Positions 1-7,189 are shown, counted from the first letter of the stretch. The stretch is DNA of 8,371 bases from JADJQU01 sp035490315 (GCA_035490315.1 DATHET010000054.1:1-8371); one strand, 5' to 3'. Translations and numbers: made by a program. The notes: generated from the letters alone by a model not told the origin.

Positions 1-53
1 GGGATGCCCGCACGACTCCGGACGAAGTCACCTGGCTCCGTACTGGAACGATC

Positions 54-84
54 GCGGGGTGAGCCCCGGAAGGACCCACCCCGC
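54..84 (-). terminator. Possible terminator hairpin after the S8 peptidase gene
   Basis: GCGGGGTG at 54-61 and CACCCCGC at 77-84 form a perfect 8-bp GC-rich stem with a 15-base loop, starting 34 bases past the peptidase stop codon. There is no T-rich tract after it on the minus strand, so an intrinsic terminator is only suggested; it could also be a 3' stability hairpin. The rest of 1-118 shows no gene I can support. Confidence 0.3.
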
Positions 85-118
85 TTTCGAGAGAGGCTCG
101 CGCCTCATCCACGACTAC

Positions 119-3100
119 CTACTGACAGATCGTGAAGCTCAACCCGTTCGTCAGCGTCGCATTGTTGGGCGCCGCAAACCCAGGATCGCGACCCCAGAAC
201 TGGCAGTTCACCGCTGTCCCCGCCACCGACAGCGCCGGCAGCGGCGTTCCGCCGAGCAGACCCGAGGCGAAGGTGCTGAAGTCGATCGAGTACACACCCG
301 AGCAGTCATTGGCCGGTGCCGGGTTGCCGCCAGCCGCGACCGGAGTCGAGCGCTTGATCGGCGCCGCGACGCACAGGGTTCCGCCGAGGAACGGATTGCT
401 CGAGCCGCCATTGACGCCGTAGATCAGCAAGCCGGGCTTGTTGTTGCGCACGTTGGTCGCGCGAACCGTGTAGCCTGCGAGCTGTCCCGCCTTCGGCGTG
501 CCGATGAAACCGATCGACGGCGTGCAGCCCAGCGCATTGACCTTGGCCGTGCAGTACGTGGTTCCGGAATTCGGTTGCACGTAGTAGGGACCTGCGTGAA
601 CCGCGGTCTGCACGTTCCCGGCGATGTCCACCGACGCGATGTGGAAATACCAGGGCTGTGTGGAGGACAGGAGCTGAGTGACCACGCCGGTCACCGGCCC
701 GAGGGTCAGAGTCAGCGGGTTCGCGACCGGGTTGTGGTCCCAGGACGAGCGGTAGCCCTTCAGGCCCGAACCACCGCTGTCCGGCGTGGAATTCCAGCTC
801 ATCGCCACCATGTCGTTGCACGAGGCGATTCCCACCGTGTGGCTCGTCGAAGCGAGGCCGGTAACCAGGTCAGGATCGAGCAGGTCGATCTTGAACGGCC
901 CGACGTTCGCATAGCTCGCCGACCAGTTGCCCGAGCGGTCCACGGTCTTCATGTTGAACCAGTATTGACCGCTCGCCGCGAAGGTCCCCGGGGTGGAGGT
1001 CACCGCATTGATGTCCTTGACGTTGCTCGGCGCGCCAGGCCCGCCGCTCGACACAAAGGTCCCGTATCCGTCGACACCCGAAAGGTTGTCGGTGGCCGCG
1101 GTCCATGTGTAGGTGATCGTCGGATCGTTGTCCCAGACATTGACCGTGTGCGTCGACGAGCCGAGGTTCGTGGCCAGGCCGGGCGCCGTTCCGTCGACGT
1201 AGACCGTCGCGGAATCGGTGACGTCGGTCGCATTGTCCGAGCGCGCTTCGACCTGCCAGATCTTCGCACCTTCCGTATTCCAGTGCGCGGTCCAGTGGTG
1301 CGTGCGGCTCGTGCCGTGGATCACGTCGCCCATGCACACGTCTTTGCCCAAGGACTTGTTGTCCATCAGGTCGGCGGTCGAGCCGTCGAGCATCGTGTTG
1401 TAGGACGCGGTGAGACCGGCGTTGGCCGACGAAGAGTCGAAGAACACGCCCGAAGCGATGTAGCTCGGGTTCGAGTAGCCCGCCGTGAACGTGATGTCGT
1501 CACCCGGCTGCACGTAGGAATCGCTCGCCGTGACGTTGAACGTCGGCGTCGGCGAGGTGTCGCCGTACGTGACGATCACGCACACACCGACGCGCACGCT
1601 CTGGAAGGGCACGATCGAGCTCGGGAAGACCTTGGCCTTCCAATCACCGACGGTCGGATTGTTGATGATCCGCACTTCGGTGTTGTCGACGTTCGACTGC
1701 TGCGAGAAGTACTCGCCCGTGTTGCCGCCGGCGGTGAAAGGCTCGACGTCGAGCCAGGTGTCCATGTCGTTGACCTGAGCTTGCGAAGCGCCGGCTGAGC
1801 ACGCGGCCTCCTCGTAGCGCATGACGAAGGTCAAGCGTGTCGCACCGGCGCTCACCGTGAACGGCAGCTCCGTGTACGCGCTCGACCAGCTCGGGTTGAA
1901 GCTCCAGAACGACAGGGCTTGCTGGCTGTCGCCGAAGTTCGCCTTGTACGCGTCGACACGTCCCGTGCCGTAGGCGTCGAGGTGCGTGTCCCCGGGTGTG
2001 CTGATCACCTGGTTGTTGTGCGTGAGCGAACCCGCCATCAGCGTCGCGGCGAGCGCCGAAGGGTTGTAACGCAGGAACGAGTAGTGATCGCACAGCTGCA
2101 GCGCGAGCCCGCTGACGAGCGGAGTCGACATGCTCGTGCCACCGCCGTTCGCGTAGCCGGTGGTCGTGCCTGCCAGACAGGACGAAAGCACCTGCCCCGC
2201 GGCGCACAAATTCGGTTTCCAGCGGCCGTCACCGCAGGGACCGCGGCTCGAGCCGGTCCAGATCGTGCCCGGGTCGCCGACGACCGCGTCTTCGTGGTCG
2301 AGCACGTTGCCGACGGTCAGCGCGTTCTTCGCACAGGACTCCAAGCCGATCGTGCCCGCATTCGGACCCTCGTTGCTCGCCGACCAGACCCACAGCTGGT
2401 CGTGGGCGAAGGCTTCGGCATCGATCGTGCGCGGCGCGGATTCGCTGCCGATGTACGCGCCAGAGACCACATTGCCGCTGTAGGAATTGCTGACCACCAT
2501 CGGCGCGGGCGAGATGTTGGTCCCGTCGTTGTAACTGCTGTGCATCACGGACAGCCAGGTCGACAACGGAGCATTGCCGCCTCTGCGGACTACGAAGACC
2601 CGCCGCGCGGGTGTCAAGCCGATTCCAGGCGCGCAGCCTTGGAAACTGTCGTCGACATCGCCGTTGCCGAGCAGGGTGCCGCCCGTGTGCGTGCCGTGAC
2701 CGTCGGTGTCGTCGAACGCATTGCCCGCGCCCGTGTAGTCCCAACCGACGCCGTAGGGATCGATCGCAGCGTGCCCGGTGTCCATGCCGGTGTCGATGAT
2801 TCCGCCCTGGCAATTGCCGTTGGTACCGCCGTTGTAGACGTTGCGCACCCGGTCGCCGTTCGAGAGCGGAATGCCTTCGTCGTGGTCGAGCGTCGAGGGC
2901 ACGTCGTTCTCGATGAATTGCACGAAGTCGAGACCGACGATCTGTTCGATCGAGCCCGCCGCAACCGTCGCCTGGAAGGCGTGGATCGACTCGATCCAGG
3001 GGCCGACCGTGACGCCGTGGCGCTCGAGCTCGCGCTGCTGCCAACCGTTGGCGTGCACGATCTTCGAGGCCGCCTCCGCGTTTCCAGCCGCGATGCCGCC

Positions 3101-3772
3101 ATCGGGATCGCCTTCGATCGCGTTTGCGACGACTTCCTCGCGCGAATCCGCGCACAGGTCGGAATCGAAAGTATTGATGAAGAGTGAAAGCCGCCGCGTG
3201 GGCTCGGCCTGCGCGAGTTGCGCGGTCAAGTCGGGATGCAGCTTCTGCCAGCTCTTCGGCACGCCCATCCAACGCACGAAGTCCAGGCCCGCGATCGTGT
3301 CGATCGCGTTGGGGGTGAGCGCGACCTTGACCGTGTAGTAGGGGTGGAACTCGAGCACGCGCGCGCCTGCGCGACGCAGCTGCTCGATGCGCTCCTCGGT
3401 CATGCGCTTCTGGAACATCACGAAGGCATAGGTCTCGGCCGTCGGACGTCCGTCCTGGGGCAGGTTCGCGGCCATGAGGGCGAGGTCGCTGTCGATGCGC
3501 TCACCCGCCGGCGGGAAGTAGCGGCCCGCCGCGAATCCAAGGAAGTAGGGGTCGCCCGAAGCGGGCTGCAGCACGCGGTCGCCCGCCGCGCCGGGCTCGA
3601 CCACGGCCGGGATCGGCAGCGGGACGGCGTCGTCGGCGCGCGCGAAGGGCACGCTGATCACCGTGCCGATGGTCGCTTCGCGGAGTTGGGTGTCGACTGC
3701 ATCCGCGGGGAGGGGTGCCGCGGCGGGGGCTTGTTGGGCTTGGGTGAGGGCTAGAAAGAGTGCTGAGAACAT
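119..3772 (-). CDS. Secreted multidomain subtilisin-family (S8) serine peptidase with shared C-terminal module
   Basis: Predicted extracellular endopeptidase of 1217 residues, using the Asp/His/Ser triad of family S8. The triad is visible: Asp327 in IIDTG, His359 in DGHGTHTGG, oxyanion Asn467 in SASNEGPN and Ser547 in GTSMSTP. Order of parts: short hydrophobic signal-like N-terminus (MFSALFLALTQAQ); two prodomain-like repeats (about 115-176 and 193-294); catalytic domain (about 310-612); a jelly-roll/P-like beta domain (about 621-743, with NTEVRIINNP); an Ig-like domain (744-861); two FN3-like repeats each opening with an HTV motif (about 860-967 and 963-1067); and the C-terminal Cys module (1073-1217). 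I chose the ATG at 3772 because it begins the signal-like segment and has AGGA nine bases upstream. An in-frame ATG at 3859 would add 29 residues that do not look like a signal peptide. It lies downstream of the RCC1 gene on the same strand, 409 bases away, so it probably has its own promoter. The family call is firm; the substrate is unknown. Confidence 0.95.
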   Translation of the reverse strand: MFSALFLALTQAQQAPAAAPLPADAVDTQLREATIGTVISVPFARADDAVPLPIPAVVEPGAAGDRVLQPASGDPYFLGFAAGRYFPPAGERIDSDLALMAANLPQDGRPTAETYAFVMFQKRMTEERIEQLRRAGARVLEFHPYYTVKVALTPNAIDTIAGLDFVRWMGVPKSWQKLHPDLTAQLAQAEPTRRLSLFINTFDSDLCADSREEVVANAIEGDPDGGIAAGNAEAASKIVHANGWQQRELERHGVTVGPWIESIHAFQATVAAGSIEQIVGLDFVQFIENDVPSTLDHDEGIPLSNGDRVRNVYNGGTNGNCQGGIIDTGMDTGHAAIDPYGVGWDYTGAGNAFDDTDGHGTHTGGTLLGNGDVDDSFQGCAPGIGLTPARRVFVVRRGGNAPLSTWLSVMHSSYNDGTNISPAPMVVSNSYSGNVVSGAYIGSESAPRTIDAEAFAHDQLWVWSASNEGPNAGTIGLESCAKNALTVGNVLDHEDAVVGDPGTIWTGSSRGPCGDGRWKPNLCAAGQVLSSCLAGTTTGYANGGGTSMSTPLVSGLALQLCDHYSFLRYNPSALAATLMAGSLTHNNQVISTPGDTHLDAYGTGRVDAYKANFGDSQQALSFWSFNPSWSSAYTELPFTVSAGATRLTFVMRYEEAACSAGASQAQVNDMDTWLDVEPFTAGGNTGEYFSQQSNVDNTEVRIINNPTVGDWKAKVFPSSIVPFQSVRVGVCVIVTYGDTSPTPTFNVTASDSYVQPGDDITFTAGYSNPSYIASGVFFDSSSANAGLTASYNTMLDGSTADLMDNKSLGKDVCMGDVIHGTSRTHHWTAHWNTEGAKIWQVEARSDNATDVTDSATVYVDGTAPGLATNLGSSTHTVNVWDNDPTITYTWTAATDNLSGVDGYGTFVSSGGPGAPSNVKDINAVTSTPGTFAASGQYWFNMKTVDRSGNWSASYANVGPFKIDLLDPDLVTGLASTSHTVGIASCNDMVAMSWNSTPDSGGSGLKGYRSSWDHNPVANPLTLTLGPVTGVVTQLLSSTQPWYFHIASVDIAGNVQTAVHAGPYYVQPNSGTTYCTAKVNALGCTPSIGFIGTPKAGQLAGYTVRATNVRNNKPGLLIYGVNGGSSNPFLGGTLCVAAPIKRSTPVAAGGNPAPANDCSGVYSIDFSTFASGLLGGTPLPALSVAGTAVNCQFWGRDPGFAAPNNATLTNGLSFTICQ
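122..556 (-). repeat. C-terminal Cys module, copy 1 (in the S8 peptidase)
   Basis: The last 145 residues of the S8 peptidase match the end of the RCC1 protein (4185-4616). My hand alignment gives about 81 identical positions of 145 with one single-residue gap. Conserved landmarks in order: YCTAKVN, LGCTPSI, NNKPGL, PFLGG, LCV, P-x-KRS, CxGVYS, LGG-x-P, LSV, WGRD-x-GF, APNN and FTI near the end. Four Cys are shared, consistent with disulfides in an exported domain; this copy has further Cys at NCQ and near its end. I know no established name for the module. Confidence 0.9.
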
Positions 3773-4181
3773 GGTGGGAGGTCCTGGAGAGGGGGATCGA
3801 GGTTGCACGGCGACGTCACACGCTGGAATTGGCCAGCCGCGCTCGCTCGTCCAACCCACATCCGCGCGCCAGGAAAGGCGTTACGACCGGACCGACGGAA
3901 TCGAAGCCTCCTCGGGCGGGGCCGGTGGTGAGCCGCGTCCCCGCCAAACAGGTTTGCCCCAGGGCCGCTGTCGCACCCAAGCAAGACCTGGAATCCCTGG
4001 CGACGGAGCCCGCGGTCATCAGCCCGTTGGAAGCCTCGCCCGAGGGCAAACGGCAGCTCCCGGGGAATTCCCACGACGCCCCTTGGCGACTACGGCGCCT
4101 GCACAGGATCTCGCTCCGTCGCTGACGACCCGGAGGTCGTCGCCGCGGCGGATCGATGGACCGACTCCGCGGTCCTTCTAC
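3773..4181. other. 409-base spacer between the RCC1 and S8 peptidase genes
   Basis: No gene is supported here. Open frames on both strands lack protein-like composition and are Arg/Pro-rich, as expected of non-coding high-GC DNA. The part near 4124-4175 carries two hairpins just past the RCC1 stop codon. The part near 3773 should hold the leader and promoter of the peptidase gene, with AGGA (plus-strand 3782-3785) as a modest ribosome site. I could not pick out a convincing -35/-10 pair. Confidence 0.6.
4124..4175 (-). terminator. Two adjacent hairpins after the RCC1 gene, possible terminator
   Basis: The first hairpin met by transcription is GGACCG (4158-4163) with CGGTCC (4170-4175), a 6-bp stem and 6-base loop ending six bases past the stop codon. 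The second is GACGACC (4124-4130) with GGTCGTC (4135-4141), a 7-bp stem closed by a 4-base loop. Neither is followed by a T tract on the minus strand. They may end the RCC1 transcript or protect its 3' end, which would make the peptidase gene a separate transcription unit. Confidence 0.35.
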
Positions 4182-6518
4182 TCAGAGCCCGATCGTGAAC
4201 TCCAAGGCATCGGACAGCGTCACGTTGTTCGGCGCCGAGAACCCGTTGTCGCGCCCCCAGGCCTGGGCATCGATCACGGTTCCGGGCACGCTCAAGTACG
4301 CCGCGGGACTGCCGCCGAGAGCTCCAGCCACGAAGGCATTGAAGTCGAGCGAGTAGACGCCCGTGCAATTGCTCGGCGGAGCGGTTCCACCGGAGCTGAT
4401 CGGCGCGGAACGCTTGACCGGTCCGCTGACGCAGAGCAAGCCGCCAAGGAAAGGCGCCGCGGCCCTGCCCGTGTTCGAGTACAGGTAGAGACCGGGCTTG
4501 TTGTTGATCACGTTGCCCGTCGCGAGCGTGAATCCGGAGCCCGCGCTCGCGCTCGGGACGCCCGCGGCCGAGATCGAAGGCGTGCAGCCCAGCGAATTGA
4601 CCTTGGCCGTGCAGTAGGTCGACCACACAGGCCCGATTTCGCCAGCCACGGAATCCGCGCCCAGCGAGATGTGTCTGTACTGCTGACCAGCTGCGAGGGT
4701 GGGGGGGCTATGGACGCCTGGGTACTGAGTGCCCCAGACGTAGATCTGACCGTTGCTTGCCAGCGCGGCACTCGAGTTATAGGCCGCGCTGATTTCGACG
4801 AAACTGACCCCCGGCGGAAGCACCGGAACATTGAGTTGGCCGAAAGCGTTGCTGCCCCAGGCCAAAACCACGCCATCGCTGCGACGCGCCATGCTGTGGC
4901 CTGCGCCGGCGGCGAGCTCGACATAGCTCGTTCCCGGGGGCAGCGCAGGGACGGCGAGTTGTCCGGGGGAGGTGTTCGCTCCCCATACCACCACCCAACC
5001 ATCGCTGCGCAAGGCCAGGCTGTGCACCATGCCGACCTCGATGTCTACGTAGGTCAACCCGGGTGGGAGCGCGGGGACGTTGATCAAGGCAGGAGCGTTG
5101 GTGGGGCCGAACCCGACCACCACCCCGTCGCTGCGCCGTGCGAGGTTGTGATAGGAGCCCGCTGCGATCTGCACGTAGCTCGTGCCCGGTGGCAGCGCCG
5201 GCGGGCCCCCGAGTTGTCCCCAGCCGTTGTAGCCCCAGGCGACGATCATGCCGTCGCTGCGCCGCGCCAGCGAATGCAGTCCGCCCGCGGCAATCTCGAC
5301 GTAGCTGAGCCCTGGAGGAAGCGCGGGCACGTTCGGTTGTCCGAAGGTGTCGTCGCCCCAGGCGACGACCGAGCCGTTGCTGCAGAGCGCGACATTGTGC
5401 GCCCAGGAGAGCGGTCCAGTGGTGTCGACTCCGGCGCAGCCCGCTTCGACCTGGACATAGGAAACTCCCGCGGGCAGCGAAGGGCAATTGAGCTGGGAAT
5501 TCCCGTTCCATCCGAAGCAGATGACTTTTCCGTCGCTGCGTCGCGCAGCTCCATGGCCGTAGTGCTCGTTGCCGGGCTGGTCATGGGCTCCAGCGGACAC
5601 TTCGACGTAGGTCATGCCTGGCGGCAGCGGCGGCACGACGAGCTTGGCGTGACTGCTCTCACCCCAGCCGACGACCATGCCGTCGCTGCGCAATGCCAGC
5701 GTGTGCTCGGTCGCCGCGTCGATCTGGACATAAGTCACGCCCGGCGGAAGAGCGGGCACATTGAGTTGTCCGCCGTAGTTCGTGCCCCAGCAGACGACGC
5801 GGCCGTCGCTGAGTCGCCCTCCGGCATGGAATTGGCCCGCGGTCACCTCGACGTAGCTCAGTCCGGCGGGTGGGGGCGGAACGGTGAGCAATCCGCCGGG
5901 GTTGAGGCCCCAACTGATGGCGGTGCCGTCGCTGCGACGGCCCACCGAAAAGTCCTGGCCCGCGGCCACTTCGACGTAGGTCACTCCCGGAGGGACCGAC
6001 GGGATCGTGAGCTGGCCCAAGGTGTTGTTGCCAAGGCCCACCACGGCTCCATTGCTCAGGAGCAGGAGACTGTGCCTGTAGCCCGCGGCGACTTGCGTGA
6101 CCGAGACATTCAAGGCGGGAACGGAAGCGGCGGGAACATTCATGGGCCAGCCGAACGCCTTTCCGTCGCTGCGCAGCGCGAGACAGTAATTGCTGCCCGC
6201 GGAGACCTGGACGAAGTTCAGGCCGGGAGGCAGGATCGGCGCTTGCCGAGCCAATTGCGATCCAAGCGTACCCCAGGCCGCGAAGGTCCCGTTCGCACGA
6301 CGCGCCACGGTGAAGTTCGAGCCGGCGTCCACTTCGGCGAAGACCTCGTCGTTGTAGCTGCTGTCGAACGAGATCGGCCCCCAGCCGACGATCTTGGTCT
6401 GCGCCCAGCACGGTGTGCTGCAAACGACGGCGATTGCCGCGCACGAGATCCACGACTTCCAGGCGTGAGCGTCGAATCCAAACCGGTCACAACGCCGTCC
6501 GATTGCCATGGACTGCAT
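4182..6518 (-). CDS. Secreted RCC1-repeat beta-propeller protein with shared C-terminal module
   Basis: A 778-residue exported protein built almost entirely from RCC1-type repeats of about 41 residues. The consensus is YVEVAAG-x(2)-HSLARRSDG then VVAWG-x-N and GQL-x-VPALPPG. I count 13 full repeats at about residues 61-612, plus a degenerate half repeat to about 626. The N-terminus has a signal peptide: an Arg-rich start, a hydrophobic stretch (about 23-39), and probable cleavage near CWA|Q or AQ|T at 39-40. Residues 635-778 are the C-terminal Cys module that also ends the S8 peptidase. The start at 6518 is fixed by GGAGG seven bases upstream; an upstream in-frame ATG at 6590 would put 24 residues before the signal and lacks this site, and ATG 6509 is weaker. 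RCC1 propellers usually bind proteins or ligands; no catalytic motif is visible. The role outside the cell is unknown; binding or adhesion is an inference. Confidence 0.93.
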   Translation of the reverse strand: MQSMAIGRRCDRFGFDAHAWKSWISCAAIAVVCSTPCWAQTKIVGWGPISFDSSYNDEVFAEVDAGSNFTVARRANGTFAAWGTLGSQLARQAPILPPGLNFVQVSAGSNYCLALRSDGKAFGWPMNVPAASVPALNVSVTQVAAGYRHSLLLLSNGAVVGLGNNTLGQLTIPSVPPGVTYVEVAAGQDFSVGRRSDGTAISWGLNPGGLLTVPPPPAGLSYVEVTAGQFHAGGRLSDGRVVCWGTNYGGQLNVPALPPGVTYVQIDAATEHTLALRSDGMVVGWGESSHAKLVVPPLPPGMTYVEVSAGAHDQPGNEHYGHGAARRSDGKVICFGWNGNSQLNCPSLPAGVSYVQVEAGCAGVDTTGPLSWAHNVALCSNGSVVAWGDDTFGQPNVPALPPGLSYVEIAAGGLHSLARRSDGMIVAWGYNGWGQLGGPPALPPGTSYVQIAAGSYHNLARRSDGVVVGFGPTNAPALINVPALPPGLTYVDIEVGMVHSLALRSDGWVVVWGANTSPGQLAVPALPPGTSYVELAAGAGHSMARRSDGVVLAWGSNAFGQLNVPVLPPGVSFVEISAAYNSSAALASNGQIYVWGTQYPGVHSPPTLAAGQQYRHISLGADSVAGEIGPVWSTYCTAKVNSLGCTPSISAAGVPSASAGSGFTLATGNVINNKPGLYLYSNTGRAAAPFLGGLLCVSGPVKRSAPISSGGTAPPSNCTGVYSLDFNAFVAGALGGSPAAYLSVPGTVIDAQAWGRDNGFSAPNNVTLSDALEFTIGL
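4185..4616 (-). repeat. C-terminal Cys module, copy 2 (in the RCC1-repeat protein)
   Basis: The last 144 residues of the RCC1 protein, homologous to the end of the S8 peptidase at 122-556. The first 45 bases of this copy as translated (plus-strand 4572-4616) match 512-556 with only two mismatches by eye. The rest is more diverged, including lost Cys where the peptidase copy has NCQ and a Cys next to its last residue. It follows directly on the last degenerate RCC1 repeat through a short linker (GPVWST). Confidence 0.9.
4641..6338 (-). repeat. Tandem RCC1 repeat array (about 123-base period)
   Basis: Within the RCC1 gene, about 14 diverged copies of a unit of roughly 123-126 bases run head to tail. 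The most constant DNA element on the plus strand is CCGTCGCTGCG (encoding RSDG on the minus strand), for example near 4875 (as CCATCGCTGCG), 5001 (same), 5127 and 5250. Two copies in the middle (about residues 320-400 of the 778-residue protein) are longer because of insertions. Because the repeats are in frame and diverged, they look like protein-level repeats under selection rather than recent slippage. Confidence 0.9.
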
Positions 6519-6749
6519 GCTTCTGCCTCCAGCGATTCTCAGGACTGCCGACCCCAGCTCGAAACTAACCGCGTGCCACGGATCGCGCAATCAAGGAGCA
6601 GCGACGCCGATGAAGACCCAACGGAATTCACTTTCCCGGCCTGACGTTTCGCGCCCCAGCGGAAACTGAATCCGCCACCAGAGTGCGGAAGCGCACAAGG
6701 ACTGCAAGCCTTGCAAGGAAAGCGCACCTTCTCCGATGATCCGGTGACC
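6519..6749. promoter_or_regulatory. Divergent intergenic region between the RCC1 gene and the right-hand genes
   Basis: 231 bases separate two divergently read genes, so promoters for both should lie here. A 10-bp perfect palindrome, CCTTGCAAGG, sits at 6709-6718. Two direct copies of AAGCGCAC (6689-6696 and 6720-6727) start 31 bases apart, about three helical turns, around it. On the plus strand TTGCAA (6711-6716) and GATGAT (6735-6740) give a weak -35/-10 candidate with an 18-base spacer; this is poor evidence. The palindrome would overlap that -35, as an operator might. Function is inferred only from position and symmetry. Confidence 0.35.
6526..6530 (-). promoter_or_regulatory. Strong ribosome binding site that decides the RCC1 gene start
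   Basis: The minus strand reads GGAGG followed by a 7-base spacer and ATG at 6518. This is near-consensus in sequence and spacing and favours 6518 over the in-frame ATGs at 6590 and 6509. Confidence 0.8.
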
Positions 6750-7115
6750 ATGAGACTGAAGACGATTGCTTCTATCGCAATGTGCGCGGTATTTGCTCCG
6801 ATTTCGCCGCGCGATGCCCAGATCGATCCCGCACTCGCGAAGCGCTACTTCCGGGAAGCGCAATGGGCGTCCGACGACGACGGTGGAAAACTGTGGGGAA
6901 CGAAGCTGTACGGCCCCACGCTCTTCTTCGATCCCGCGACGGGCGACACGGTCGCGAATCAGGCGGACGGCGAGAAGAAACTGACGGCCAAGGACGGCTT
7001 GTTCGTCGGTATGGTGCCGAAGGATTTCGCTGGCGCGAACACCGCGCTCGATTGGTCAGGCGTGCCGGCTGGAAGCTCGCGCCCGGCTCGCGCGCGGGAG
7101 ACTTCACGGTCGTGA
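6750..7115 (+). CDS. Short secreted protein, probably a truncated or frameshifted remnant
   Basis: A 121-residue frame beginning MRLKTIASIAMCAVFA, a signal peptide with likely cleavage near DAQ|ID. The mature part (YFREAQWASDDDGGKLWG, then YGPTLFFDPATG, VANQADGEKKL, FVGMVPKD and ANTALDWSGV) resembles, from memory, the N-terminal 100 residues of much longer secreted hypothetical proteins in several phyla. After DWSGV the frame turns into an Arg/Ser-rich tail (residues about 105-121) that looks like out-of-frame translation. The frame that takes over (ending at 7126) reads WKLAPGSRAGDF and looks protein-like. A one-base loss or two-base gain, or an internal deletion, would explain this. I chose the ATG at 6750 for the signal peptide; a TTG at 6711 is also in frame. 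The ribosome site is weak. Function unknown; it may be a pseudogene. Confidence 0.55.
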   Translation: MRLKTIASIAMCAVFAPISPRDAQIDPALAKRYFREAQWASDDDGGKLWGTKLYGPTLFFDPATGDTVANQADGEKKLTAKDGLFVGMVPKDFAGANTALDWSGVPAGSSRPARARETSRS

Positions 7116-7189
7116 AGAACCGATGAGGCGACCGAACTCCCCGAAGTGACTCAGGAGGTCCGGGGAAAACGGCCGATGAGTGGCGCTCG

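Noticed and set aside
119..556. C-terminal module as a type IX secretion CTD or a PEP-CTERM-like anchor
   Set aside because: There is no terminal hydrophobic helix with basic residues, no PEP or LPXTG motif and no type IX consensus; the resemblance is only in position.
59..1798. A 579-codon open frame on the plus strand opposite the peptidase C-terminal half
   Set aside because: Arg/Val/Asp-rich composition with no domain, while the minus frame encodes recognisable Ig/FN3-like and C-terminal modules.
1919..3187. A 422-codon open frame on the plus strand opposite the peptidase catalytic domain
   Set aside because: The S8 triad motifs are on the minus strand; this frame has shadow composition and no motif.
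3751..4074. A 107-codon minus-strand frame filling part of the spacer before the peptidase gene
   Set aside because: It overlaps the peptidase start in another frame, is Arg/Pro/Gly-rich and has no motif or convincing ribosome site.
3663..6644. A 993-codon open frame on the plus strand opposite the RCC1 gene
   Set aside because: Its product is Arg/Ala/His/Val-rich with repeats that mirror the RCC1 repeats on the other strand. The minus strand has clear domains, signal peptide and ribosome site, so this is an antisense shadow kept open by high GC and by the repeat.
7132..7165. Inverted repeat TCCCCG / CGGGGA before the lipoprotein gene as a terminator
   Set aside because: Stem of only about 5-6 bp with a long loop; only AAAA follows on the plus strand and no T tract.
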